Positions 1 to 7,066 of a stretch of DNA of 7,402 nucleotides are shown piece after piece (position 1 is the stretch's first letter; each line of letters begins with the position of its first letter). Origin of the DNA: Terriglobia bacterium. Lineage in GTDB: Bacteria > Acidobacteriota > Terriglobia > UBA7540. The position numbers were made by a program, and so were the translations under genes. The notes under the pieces are model-generated. The model ran no database searches, was not told where the DNA came from, and saw only the letters and a list, made by a program, of their open reading frames with translations. The stretch is from NCBI GenBank assembly GCA_022866195.1, contig JALHUF010000175.1, forward strand, positions 1 to 7,402. The letters are read 5' to 3'.

Positions 1-1
1 C

Positions 2-2338
2 ATCCATCGAGACATCAAGCCAGCGAACATTTTCGTGACCCAGCGTGGCCAGGCGAAGATCCTGGATTTTGGATTGGCCAAGTTGACCCCTTCTGTAGCG
101 GCGGCGTCTCGCCGCCGAACCGGCGACGAGGACCCCGGCAGGTCGGGGCAGGCTATCGCCGCTACAGCCGGCCCCACGGCGTCGCTCGACGAAGAGCATC
201 TCACTAGCCCCGGCGTGACCATGGGCACCGTCGCGTACATGTCGCCCGAGCAAGCACTGGGACAGGAATTGGATGGGCGGACCGACCTGTTCTCATTCGG
301 GGCTGTTCTCTATGAAATGGCCACCGGGCGACTGGCATTCTCCGGCGCCACCACGGCGGCCATTCACGATGCCATTCTCCACAAAGAGCCCACTTCGGCC
401 GTGCGCTTGAATCCCGAGCTACCTGCGGAGTTGGAACGCATCATTAACAAGGCGTTGGAGAAAGACCGCGAGGTCCGCTACCAAGTCGCCTCGGAGATGC
501 GCGCCGACCTGAAGCGGCTGAAACGCGATTCGACGTCGGGACGAGCTTTCCAGGCTGTGGCCGCGGCGGTGCGTGAGGCTGTCCCGCATGCAGAAACCGG
601 CTTGCCGGCGCCCGCTGCCCTGCAGCCCGCGCACGGCTTCGCACGCTGGAAATACGTGATTCTGGCCGGCATCGTAGCGCTGCTGGCGGGGGCGTATACG
701 GCCTTCCACTTCTGGCCGCGAGCCGAGGTCCCTGTCGCTCCTCCGAAGATGACTCAAATCAGCCACTGGAACAAGCCCATGAATGGGGCGAGACTCTCTC
801 CAGATGGCCATACTGTGGCGTTTGGCTCGCGGGTGGGGGGCGTTGATCAGGTCTTCGTCATGCTCACGTCGGGCGGAGAGCCCCTGCAACTGACCCACGA
901 CGAGGGCGACAAACTGGTGGACAGCTTTTCACCCGACGGCACCGAAATCTATTACGGGCGTTCCTTGGGCCGCGACGAGGAGTGGGCCGTCCCCACACTA
1001 GGGGGCACGCCGCGTCGAGTGGCCTCTGGCCGTTGGCTGGTGCCCTCGCCGGATGGCAATTCGTACTTCTACTTGAAGTCGGATAGCCACGCCATCTTTC
1101 GCGCCGGAAAGTCCGGGCTGAGCGAAGAAAACGTATTCAGCTTCGATAATCCTCCTCTTATTCCCCTGTCAATACTGCCTTATCCCGACGGCGACAACCT
1201 GCTAGTCCTGTCCGTGGCCCGATTCAGCGATCAAGATGCATCTTTCTATAAGGTGAATGTGCCCAGCCACTCGGCTGCTGCCTTGGGCGTACTGTCCGGG
1301 TATCCGGCTGACGTAGTGTGGGCGGAGCCCGGAAAGACCGTACTGCTCGGACGCACGGTCAATGGGCTGACCAACCTTTGGAAGTACAGCTTGGATGACC
1401 ACACTCTGACTCAGATTACCTCTGGCCCGGGGCCCGATTCGTCCCCCATGACCAACCCTGCCACAACGGGGATTTACTACGTCAATGGCAAAGCCTCCGG
1501 ATTTCTGACCGCGTACCATGCCCGCACCAAGGAATCCGTGGACATTGTTTCGGAGAATGCTTCGCAACCCATCATCTCGCCCGATGGAAAGCGCGTGATG
1601 TATATCAAGCTCCGCCGAGCGGAACAGGACGAACTCTGGGTATCGGACATCGACGGCGCCAACAAACTGAAATTAGTCGCATCTGGATCCCTGGCGACCG
1701 GTGATTGGTCTCCCGACAGTTCTCAACTGGGCTTCATAGATTACACGGGCGGAGAATCTAAGGCTTATCTCGTTCGGGCTGACGGCCGCGATCTTCGCCA
1801 AATCGAGGGGGCGGACCGGGCGAGCGCATGGATCATTTGGTCGGCGGATGCGAAAGCGGTCTACGTGAGCAGCATGTGGGGTAGATCAAAGCCCAGTGTG
1901 TGGAAAGCGAACGCCGACGGTTCGCACCTCGAGAAATTCCTGAACGAGAGCTGCGGTGTGGTCGACGCCGCGCCAGATGGGAAGTATCTGCTTGGAGTGC
2001 TGATTTGGGGCAAGGAGGTAGGGATTTACCAAGTCTCGATTGCCGACAAGAAAGTCACCCTGTTGCTACCGGGCGTGGAGAACTTCGGGGTTCGATATGC
2101 TCGCGATGGCAAGTCGTTCCTCTATCCCGTTGTATCGCGCAGTGAGGTCACCTTTTATCGTCAGGCTTGGTCGGACGGCAAACTCCTGGGCAAGCCCCAG
2201 GTCGCGCTCAAGCTTCCCTTTGCCTTCAGCTTGTACTACCAGGGCAACGCTTATGACTTTTCGCGCGACCTATCCACCATAGTCTACGCGCGCCCCGGCG
2301 GCCAGGCCGACCTCTACCTCCTGAGCCACCCACCGTAG
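2..2338 (+). CDS. Membrane serine/threonine protein kinase with TolB-like beta-propeller, 5' end missing
   Basis: This is the C-terminal 778 residues of a PknB-type (Hanks) kinase; the reading frame is open to the window edge, so the real start lies upstream and the GTG at 35 is internal. Residues 1-10 are the catalytic loop [10 protein letters not shown] (Asp4, Lys6, Asn9), DFG is at 22-24, the APE-equivalent SPE at 81-83, followed by [10 protein letters not shown] and EKDREVRYQ (subdomains IX and XI). All visible catalytic residues are intact, so an active RD kinase is expected. A single membrane helix lies at about 218-238. The remainder is a beta-propeller with SPDG-like blade motifs at about 266, 310, 349, 526, 570 (SPDS) and 614 (SADA). 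The usual topology puts the kinase in the cytoplasm and the propeller outside, where it may sense a ligand or partner; the ligand is unknown. Oddity: residues 31-56 are encoded by a palindromic repeat inserted in frame between DFG and the activation-loop Thr residues (T68, T73, T76). Confidence 0.93.
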   Translation: MHRDIKPANIFVTQRGQAKILDFGLAKLTPSVAAASRRRTGDEDPGRSGQAIAATAGPTASLDEEHLTSPGVTMGTVAYMSPEQALGQELDGRTDLFSFGAVLYEMATGRLAFSGATTAAIHDAILHKEPTSAVRLNPELPAELERIINKALEKDREVRYQVASEMRADLKRLKRDSTSGRAFQAVAAAVREAVPHAETGLPAPAALQPAHGFARWKYVILAGIVALLAGAYTAFHFWPRAEVPVAPPKMTQISHWNKPMNGARLSPDGHTVAFGSRVGGVDQVFVMLTSGGEPLQLTHDEGDKLVDSFSPDGTEIYYGRSLGRDEEWAVPTLGGTPRRVASGRWLVPSPDGNSYFYLKSDSHAIFRAGKSGLSEENVFSFDNPPLIPLSILPYPDGDNLLVLSVARFSDQDASFYKVNVPSHSAAALGVLSGYPADVVWAEPGKTVLLGRTVNGLTNLWKYSLDDHTLTQITSGPGPDSSPMTNPATTGIYYVNGKASGFLTAYHARTKESVDIVSENASQPIISPDGKRVMYIKLRRAEQDELWVSDIDGANKLKLVASGSLATGDWSPDSSQLGFIDYTGGESKAYLVRADGRDLRQIEGADRASAWIIWSADAKAVYVSSMWGRSKPSVWKANADGSHLEKFLNESCGVVDAAPDGKYLLGVLIWGKEVGIYQVSIADKKVTLLLPGVENFGVRYARDGKSFLYPVVSRSEVTFYRQAWSDGKLLGKPQVALKLPFAFSLYYQGNAYDFSRDLSTIVYARPGGQADLYLLSHPP
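93..167 (+). repeat. REPIN-like palindromic element inside the kinase gene
   Basis: This 75-bp element has perfect 11-bp terminal inverted repeats, CTGTAGCGGCG at 93-103 and CGCCGCTACAG at 157-167. Inside, GGCGGCG (100-106) pairs with CGCCGCC (110-116) around a 3-nt loop. On the right, CGGCGA (121-126) pairs with TCGCCG (156-161), enclosing a smaller CCCCG/CGGGG stem (133-137/144-148). GTAG sits at the 5' foot of the left hairpin and CTAC at the 3' foot of the right one, the arrangement known for REP sequences and inverted REP pairs (REPINs). It shares both ends and the left hairpin with the copy at 6955-7026. Its length is divisible by three, and the kinase frame reads the left end as GTA-G, avoiding the TAG stop. 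No clear target duplication is seen. Confidence 0.82.
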
Positions 2339-2429
2339 CCGCCAAGCGTCTCTTTCTTGACAGGCCTCGGCGGTGAGTCCCCTTGATTCTTCTTCCGAAC
2401 TTTGGACGGCACGGAGGCTGTCCAGCAAG

Positions 2430-2458
2430 GTAGCGCGGACCTGTCTTGTAGGTCCGCG
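2430..2458 (+). repeat. Single REP-like hairpin preceded by GTAG
   Basis: GTAG (2430-2433) is followed at once by a perfect 9-bp stem, CGCGGACCT (2434-2442) with AGGTCCGCG (2450-2458), and a 7-nt loop. The stem sequence differs from the other two elements in the window, but the GTAG-then-hairpin plan is the same. No inverted partner ending in CTAC is found directly downstream. A CTTTT follows at 2460-2464, so the hairpin could also act as a weak intrinsic terminator for the kinase transcript, about 95 bases past its stop. Confidence 0.6.
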
Positions 2459-2572
2459 GCTTTTCGCGCCCGCCAGCGCTCGCCGGCTCGGTTCTTTGTT
2501 GCCTCGGCACCGCAACGCGAATCCTACGGTGCAGGCTACGGGCAGCCGCAGGGTCGCCGGGGATTTTACATC

Positions 2573-2601
2573 TTGACATTGAAGGCTTAGTAGCTTATAG
2601 G
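2573..2601 (+). promoter_or_regulatory. Sigma70-like promoter for the ABC-2 permease gene
   Basis: A perfect -35 box TTGACA (2573-2578) is separated by 17 bp from TATAGG (2596-2601), a 4/6 match to the -10 consensus. The start of transcription would fall near 2608, giving a leader of about 38 bases before the ATG at 2646. This suggests the permease gene is transcribed independently of the kinase gene. No operator-like repeat overlaps it. Confidence 0.6.
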
Positions 2602-2645
2602 ACAGCCGAGCCTACTCGCCTGATGGCCGTTCGGGGGCCGCTCCG

Positions 2646-4040
2646 ATGCTGCGCCACGTCATCGAGAAAGAGTTGAAGGATTGCCTTTACGGCTACCGCT
2701 CGCTTCTGGTCTTCGTCCTCTCAGCGGTATTGTTCTTGGTAGCGATCTATACCGGGGCCAGGGAATACCAGGCAGAGCTCCAGGAGTATCGCCTGGCCCA
2801 GGTGACGCAGCGCCAGAGCCTGGCAGCAGAAACCAACCTTTACGCCTTGTCGGCCTTCGGCTTCAATGTGGTCAAGCCGCCTACCGTTCTCGGCATCCTG
2901 GTGAGTGGCGTGGAACCCCACGCGCCGCGCGTTTACAACCTGGGGCTCTACACGCTGCCTCAGCCCCAAGGGAGCGCGGCCAGCGAAAATCCCACGGTGG
3001 CGGTTTTTGGGGCGCTGGATCTCACCTTCATTATCCAGGTGGTGTTGGGCTTGGCGGCGCTGCTTTTTACCCTTTCCGCCATCTGCGGCGAAAAAGAGTT
3101 GGGGACGCTCAAGCTGCAATTGGCCAACGCCCTGCCGAAGGACGTCTTGCTGCTGGGGAAGCTGGTGGGCAATCTGATTGGCTTGCTGGTGCCGGTGGCC
3201 CTGGCTTTCTTGCTCGCCGGGATTATGTTGGTGAACTTCGAGGGGGTCTCCTTGACCGGCGACGAGCTTCGCCGGGTGCTCCTTCTCGGGCTCGACTTCG
3301 GTCTCTACCTGGTGGTGCTCTTTGCTCTAGGCCTCTGCATCTCGACCTTGACCACCCGCACCACCACCGCCTTCGCGCTCTGCCTCGCAGCTTGGGTGCT
3401 GGTGGTGGCGATTGTCCCTAAGTTCGCGGTCATCGCTGCCCGGCGCCTGGCGCCAACGGAACCTTTGCAGGAATTTGAAATGAAAAAAGTGGCCGTACAC
3501 CGCCGGGGAACGGTCGAGGTGCAGGCCGAGTTCAGTCAATACATCCGGCAGCACAACGGGAAGATGCCTCCCCTCGCCGTGTACGAGGACATATCCAGTC
3601 GCACCCGCGAGCGGCAGAACCGCGAGCTGCGGAAGCTCGAAGAATATTACTTGCAGCGGAAGGAGCACCAGGCCAGGGTGGCGCTGCTGCTCTCGCGTCT
3701 GTCCCCTGCGGGTTCTGCCGCTTACGCCGCGATGAGCCTGGCCCGCACCGGGCTGGAACGCGATCTCCGCTTTCGGGCGGCCCTGCGAGATTACCGCTCG
3801 CTCTTCACCATTTACTACGACAGGAAAAGCCGGGAACTAGTTGACCTGACCCGGAGCGCCGGCATTCCCGCGGTCATGGCCGAACAGAACTTCACCGACT
3901 TGCCCGGGTTCGATTTCCATGAAGAGCCGCTGGCCAGTTCCTTGGATGATGCGCTGCCGGATTTGGGGATGCTGGTGGTGTGGAGTCTGGTGTTGTTTGC
4001 AGTTGCCTACTTCAAGTTTCTCCGCTACGACGTCCGCTAG
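2646..4040 (+). CDS. ABC-2 type transporter permease (orphan)
   Basis: The product has 464 residues and the fold plan of a large ABC-2 family permease (NosY/DUF3526-like): membrane helices at about 18-37, 126-147, 172-196, 211-232, 240-265 and 439-456. With a cytoplasmic N-terminus, the loops 38-125 and 266-438 face the outside, and the basic C-terminus (KFLRYDVR) faces the cytoplasm. The cytoplasmic segment GEKELGTLKLQLANALPK (148-165), followed by LLLGKLVGNL, is the conserved stretch of this family that contacts the ATPase. The outer loop at about 317-345 is rich in Arg and Glu and may be coiled coil. Permeases of this type normally work with an ATPase that energises export, often from the adjacent gene; here neither flanking gene is an ATPase. 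The ATG at 2646 has only a weak purine tract (GGGGG about 8 nt upstream). The substrate cannot be told from sequence. Confidence 0.88.
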   Translation: MLRHVIEKELKDCLYGYRSLLVFVLSAVLFLVAIYTGAREYQAELQEYRLAQVTQRQSLAAETNLYALSAFGFNVVKPPTVLGILVSGVEPHAPRVYNLGLYTLPQPQGSAASENPTVAVFGALDLTFIIQVVLGLAALLFTLSAICGEKELGTLKLQLANALPKDVLLLGKLVGNLIGLLVPVALAFLLAGIMLVNFEGVSLTGDELRRVLLLGLDFGLYLVVLFALGLCISTLTTRTTTAFALCLAAWVLVVAIVPKFAVIAARRLAPTEPLQEFEMKKVAVHRRGTVEVQAEFSQYIRQHNGKMPPLAVYEDISSRTRERQNRELRKLEEYYLQRKEHQARVALLLSRLSPAGSAAYAAMSLARTGLERDLRFRAALRDYRSLFTIYYDRKSRELVDLTRSAGIPAVMAEQNFTDLPGFDFHEEPLASSLDDALPDLGMLVVWSLVLFAVAYFKFLRYDVR

Positions 4041-4102
4041 GGGGCTTCCAGCGACGAGCGGGGCAGGATTGCGAACAGTGACGCTCAGGCTTACGTGGGG
4101 AG

Positions 4103-4149
4103 AAAATGCCGCGGGCTGGGCCGCGCGGGAGGCGCGTTCACCCAGCCCG
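4103..4149 (-). terminator. Probable intrinsic terminator of the FecR-domain gene
   Basis: About 20 bases past the stop of the minus-strand gene, a 9-bp stem is formed by CGGGCTGGG (4112-4120) and CCCAGCCCG (4141-4149). A nested 5-bp CGCGC/GCGCG stem (4122-4126/4132-4136) lies in its loop. Reading on the minus strand, the hairpin is followed within 5 nt by TTTTCT. The T-run is short, so efficiency is uncertain. On the plus strand there is no T-run, so it is unlikely to stop permease transcripts intrinsically. Confidence 0.45.
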
Positions 4150-4168
4150 GTGTGAAACAGCCGATGGT

Positions 4169-6073
4169 TTAATGCCGTGGGCCGCTGCTGGAGTGGCTCC
4201 CGCCGCCCGAACCGGACGAGCCGGCACCACCTGAACTGCGTGAGCCGCCACCCCCACTCGAACTGACACCCCCGCCACCCGAACTGCGGGAGCCTCCGCC
4301 ACTTGAGCTACCGCTCCAGCCTCCCGAGCTGTGGGAGTCACCGCCACCACTGCTTCGACTGCCGCCCGAGGATCCGGGGCTCGCCGAGGAAGAGCGGGAA
4401 CCACTGTCGGAGCGCTGGCTGGGCGCAGTCCGCGAGGAAGAAGGTGAAGAGGAAGAGCGACCACCCGATCCGCTGTCGGTACGCGATGAGGCTCCAGGCG
4501 CGGCTTCCCGGGAAGCTCCAGTGGCTCTTGACTCCCATGAACTGGGTCGGGTGCCGCGGGGGCTGACTGACCGTTGCTCGGCCCCGCCTCCGACATTTGC
4601 CGGTTCGGCCAATGGGGCGGGATAGTTCTCCACCGGGCCTGGGCGGCCCAGACGACCGGTGGGAGCATTCGCAGTCGGCGCGGCGCCGGAACCCGAGCCG
4701 TTCACGTACCGGCGCTGCTCAGAATCATAGACGATGCCGCCCGCAGGTGCTCCTCCCGTTGTAGCCCTGGGCCAAGCACGCTCGGGCCTAGTGGCTCCCG
4801 GCTCTGGCTGGACCAGGTCCCCTCGTTCTCCGCCGCGCGGTCCGCTGAGGGTCCCGGCCGGGCGTTGAGGCGCGCCGGGCAGCATCCCAGCGCGATCCGG
4901 ATCGATGTCGGGCCTCTCGATAGGCCGCCCCTCACGCGCGTCAACCTCGCGCAGGCGGTTCGGACGCACGGGCCGCCCGCCGCGGACCGTGTCGTCGTTC
5001 ACTCTTGTGACGCAGCCCTGGGGCTGTGGGCAATTGTTATGTGTTCCTCCCAGCCGCGGAGACATGGGCGCCCAGCCGATCCACCCTGGCCCGCGATACC
5101 AGTTCACCACCCCGGGCGACCAGAATCCGAAGTTACCGGGAAGCCAACACCAGCCGAGCCCGGGTTCGTACATCCATGTCCCATAATGGTAGGGGAGCCA
5201 GCCCCAGGGTTCGCTGGAGATCCACACGTATCCAAATCCCGGGTACCAGCACCAACGACCAGAAGTGAAGGGAGCCCAGCCGTAGTCAGCCATGGGAGCC
5301 CAGCCCCAGCCGTACCCCGGCAGCGAATGCCAATTGCCAAAGCTCATGAGGTCCATCCAGCCATAGAGCAGGTCGCTGACGGCGGTGGAGTAAGGCACAG
5401 CCGGCCCGTGACTGCGGGCGATCTGCATGCGGTTCTCGCGCTCCTCGACCCACTCGTCCCAGGCGTCCTTGGTGATGCCTTGGGAAATCAGGAAGGGCTG
5501 ATCGGTGCCGGGGCGCACCTCCAGCACCGTATCCTTTCCCAGCGTCCCGGTGCCCTCCGGGCTCAGGATTCCGACGGAGCCTTTGAACACCTTGACCTGG
5601 AGCACCCCCTCTTCGAAATCCACGCGAAACCTGGTTTTGCCGCTGGGGGTCAGGGTAGCGCTGCCCGCCTTGACCTCGTAAAAATCGTCGCCCTCGAGGA
5701 TGACGTTAAACGTGGTGTAACCCTGGTGGAGGGTCAGGCGGTTGACTTTGCCCCCGCTGGGCATCAAGGCGAGCTGGGTGAACTCCAGCAGCGAGAGTTG
5801 GCCGAGGCGCGCTGTGGAGGAGTTCTCAAACTCGACCTCGGCAAACCCGCTCTCGGCGGTGGATAACTGGAAGCCTTCCTGGATGGGCGTGTTTACCGGC
5901 GCAGTGGACCACTCCACCACGTCGGGCCGCTGCACCGTGACCTCCCCTTCCGTGAAGCTCAGGCGGACGATGCGGACGTGGGAATAGCCCTCCGCCCACG
6001 ACACGTCGGCGGCAAACAGCGCGATGATGGCGATTCCAATTCCCAGAGTGACGAGGCGCACCGTGGATTTCAT
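4169..6073 (-). CDS. Exported FecR-domain protein with Trp-rich segment and Ser/Gly-rich tail
   Basis: The product has 634 residues. A signal peptide spans about 1-27 (hydrophobic core VTLGIGIAIIALFAA, likely cut after VSWA). A FecR-like beta-rich domain covers about 37-170 (FTEGEVTVQRP, then GFAEVEFENSSTARLG and FRVDFEEGVLQVKVFKGSVGIL). Residues 239-336 carry 17 tryptophans in 98 positions, with WAPM at both ends and two WCW motifs between, resembling the Trp-rich region of DUF6600-type proteins. A Pro/Arg-rich linker and a Ser/Gly/Arg tail (about 505-634) follow. No TonB-receptor or sigma-factor gene lies beside it, so this is unlikely to be a classical FecR anti-sigma regulator; a periplasmic or surface structural or binding role is more plausible but inferred. 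The ATG has an excellent AAGGAGG six bases upstream. It may have its own promoter behind the palindrome at 6123-6136. Confidence 0.9.
   Translation of the reverse strand: MKSTVRLVTLGIGIAIIALFAADVSWAEGYSHVRIVRLSFTEGEVTVQRPDVVEWSTAPVNTPIQEGFQLSTAESGFAEVEFENSSTARLGQLSLLEFTQLALMPSGGKVNRLTLHQGYTTFNVILEGDDFYEVKAGSATLTPSGKTRFRVDFEEGVLQVKVFKGSVGILSPEGTGTLGKDTVLEVRPGTDQPFLISQGITKDAWDEWVEERENRMQIARSHGPAVPYSTAVSDLLYGWMDLMSFGNWHSLPGYGWGWAPMADYGWAPFTSGRWCWYPGFGYVWISSEPWGWLPYHYGTWMYEPGLGWCWLPGNFGFWSPGVVNWYRGPGWIGWAPMSPRLGGTHNNCPQPQGCVTRVNDDTVRGGRPVRPNRLREVDAREGRPIERPDIDPDRAGMLPGAPQRPAGTLSGPRGGERGDLVQPEPGATRPERAWPRATTGGAPAGGIVYDSEQRRYVNGSGSGAAPTANAPTGRLGRPGPVENYPAPLAEPANVGGGAEQRSVSPRGTRPSSWESRATGASREAAPGASSRTDSGSGGRSSSSPSSSRTAPSQRSDSGSRSSSASPGSSGGSRSSGGGDSHSSGGWSGSSSGGGSRSSGGGGVSSSGGGGSRSSGGAGSSGSGGGSHSSSGPRH
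4172..4390 (-). repeat. Degenerate tandem repeats encoding the Ser/Gly-rich tail
   Basis: The 3' end of the FecR-domain gene is a low-complexity tract whose translation cycles through variants of SSGGGGSRSSGG with scattered His and Trp. At DNA level near-identical 20-mers recur 48 bp apart (4231-4250 and 4279-4298; 16 codons), with further degenerate copies around them. Such tracts expand and contract by slippage, so tail length probably varies between strains. The antisense strand is open over long stretches because of this composition, and those frames are not taken as genes. Confidence 0.75.
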
Positions 6074-6079
6074 GGCGGA

Positions 6080-6086
6080 CCTCCTT
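6080..6086 (-). promoter_or_regulatory. Strong Shine-Dalgarno of the FecR-domain gene
   Basis: On the minus strand AAGGAGG stands six bases before the ATG at 6073. It fixes the start codon of the FecR-domain gene and suggests efficient translation. Confidence 0.8.
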
Positions 6087-6122
6087 GGCCGGAACGCTCA
6101 ATTTCCCGGACTACCTCCATCC

Positions 6123-6136
6123 TACATTAATGTAGA
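6123..6136. promoter_or_regulatory. Perfect 14-bp palindrome, candidate operator
   Basis: CTACATTAATGTAG is a perfect palindrome about 50 bases upstream of the FecR-domain start, in the 136-base gap between two minus-strand genes. It is AT-rich within a GC-rich region, as expected for a protein-binding site. The TACA/TGTA half-sites recall BlaI/MecI/CopY operators, but those have a 2-nt centre (TACANNTGTA), whereas here it is 4 nt, so the regulator is unknown. TACATT on the minus strand could serve as a -10 box; no good -35 box is visible. Confidence 0.5.
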
Positions 6137-6209
6137 CGTTTGGGGGAGGGGAAAGGTTGCAGGGGGTGGCGGAGGCGCGCGGAGCTGGGGGAGCATTAGC
6201 TTCGACCGG

Positions 6210-6908
6210 CTACTTGTTGTTCTGGAGCCGCTCGAGGATGTTCTGCGCGCGGGTCTGGGCCAGGTGCAGAAAGCGCGGGTTGCGCGCGATCTTCTCCAGG
6301 ACCGGAACCATCAGCTCCGGGTCGACGAGCGCCCGCTTGTCGAGGTCGATCTGGATCAGCATAAGCTCGCGCGGCAGGCTCAGGGGATCGTACTTGACGG
6401 CGTATTCGAGGAAGACGATGTGTTGCTCGACAGTTGCGATCTTCTCAAACAGGTCGGTGAGTTCCTGGGCTTCCCGCCGCTGCGTGTAGTTGAACTCCGC
6501 CTGATGCTTCTCGCCGTCGCGCTCGAAGGTGAAGGTCTTGAGCCCCAGGTTGGCCACCTTGCGGTGACTTTCCAGATCGATCGCCTGGAAGTTACCCAGT
6601 GTCTCCGCCAGTTGGAAAAGCCGGCGTGTGGTCTCCGGGGAAAGCTTGAGCGAGCGGGGGCTGGGCGGCTCATCCAGTTTGCGTCCCTCGTAGGCCGCCT
6701 CGCCGCTGGTGTCCACGGTGATCGCCAGATATTCGGGGACGCTGCCTTTGAGCACCTTGGTGTAGCTCAGCCGGGCGACGGGGCTGGCGCTCTGGGCACT
6801 CAGCAGGAGGGGAGAAACCAGGCACCCGACGGCGGCGGCTCCGGCCGGAAGAAGAAAGGGAAGAGAAGCCCGTCGTTTGATAGAGCATTCCTGCCGAAGA
6901 ATTTCCAT
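6210..6908 (-). CDS. Exported protein of unknown function (232 aa)
   Basis: I do not recognise this gene. The ATG at 6908 gives 232 residues beginning with a basic stretch (KRR at 11-13) and a hydrophobic core (about 15-37), with a likely signal-peptidase site after SAQSA (about 41). AVGC at 26-29 is a poor lipobox and lies inside the hydrophobic core. The mature part looks like a small alpha/beta protein: strands around LAITVDTSGEAAYEGRKL (61-78), a helix SPETTRRLFQLAETL, strands LKTFTFERDGEKHQAEFNY (123-141), then a mainly helical C-terminus. The frame stays open to an ATG at 6995, but the added 29 residues are Arg-rich and partly encoded by the palindromic repeat at 6955-7026, so that start is rejected. 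No strong Shine-Dalgarno precedes 6908, leaving the start somewhat uncertain. It may be cotranscribed with the FecR-domain gene 136 bases downstream. Confidence 0.75.
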   Translation of the reverse strand: MEILRQECSIKRRASLPFLLPAGAAAVGCLVSPLLLSAQSASPVARLSYTKVLKGSVPEYLAITVDTSGEAAYEGRKLDEPPSPRSLKLSPETTRRLFQLAETLGNFQAIDLESHRKVANLGLKTFTFERDGEKHQAEFNYTQRREAQELTDLFEKIATVEQHIVFLEYAVKYDPLSLPRELMLIQIDLDKRALVDPELMVPVLEKIARNPRFLHLAQTRAQNILERLQNNK

Positions 6909-6954
6909 GCTTTGCTGCGGGGTCGTTCCGGCGGAATGTCTCTCACAACCGATG

Positions 6955-7026
6955 CTGTAGCGGCGGCGTCCTCGCCGCCGAGGGTTTGCTTTCAACGGGT
7001 TCGGCGATGAGACATCGCCGCTACAG
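6955..7026. repeat. REPIN-like palindromic element, second copy
   Basis: This 72-bp element is flanked by CTGTAGCGGCG (6955-6965) and its exact reverse complement (7016-7026). It contains two perfect hairpins back to back: CGGCGGCG/CGCCGCCG (6961-6968/6973-6980, 4-nt loop) and CGGCGATG/CATCGCCG (7002-7009/7013-7020, 3-nt loop), joined by 21 bases. GTAG sits directly 5' of the first hairpin and CTAC directly 3' of the second. This is the plan of an inverted REP pair. The left 25 bases match the copy at 93-167 apart from one extra C; the centre is unrelated. Confidence 0.85.
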
Positions 7027-7066
7027 TTCTAAACGCGACGTCTTGAGACAGCCTCTTCTCAGGCGC

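Larger units (their letters stand above)
2339..2645. other. Intergenic region between kinase and permease genes
   Basis: These 307 bases hold no convincing gene; short open frames here lack family-like sequence. They contain a GTAG-plus-hairpin repeat (2430-2458) and a sigma70-like promoter (2573-2601). A CCGCC/GGCGG pair (2339-2343/2369-2373) right after the kinase stop has a 25-nt loop and no T-run, so it is not a convincing terminator. A perfect TTGACA at 2357-2362 has no -10 at useful spacing. Confidence 0.7.

Noticed and set aside
35..37. GTG as the start codon of the kinase/propeller gene
   Set aside because: The frame is open upstream to the window edge and encodes the HRD catalytic loop, so this GTG is an internal Val.
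2357..2362. Perfect TTGACA as a second promoter
   Set aside because: No -10-like hexamer is found 16-18 bp downstream.
2226..2590. Several short open frames on both strands after the kinase stop
   Set aside because: Their products are Arg/Ala-rich shadow translations of GC-rich and hairpin DNA, without ribosome-binding sites or domain features.
4172..4390. Tandem repeats as a CRISPR array
   Set aside because: The units are degenerate, lack unique spacers and are in-frame codons of a Ser/Gly-rich tail.
4574..5866. 430-codon plus-strand open frame
   Set aside because: It lies wholly antisense to the FecR-domain gene, has no recognisable domain or good ribosome-binding site, and results from the high GC content. 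The minus-strand product has a signal peptide, a domain and a strong Shine-Dalgarno.
6123..6136. Firm assignment to BlaI/MecI/CopY
   Set aside because: The half-sites fit but the spacing is 4 nt instead of 2, and no such regulator is encoded in the window.
6024..7010. 328-codon plus-strand open frame
   Set aside because: It is antisense to the 232-residue exported protein and the start of the FecR-domain gene, runs into the palindromic repeat, and its translation shows no family-like sequence.
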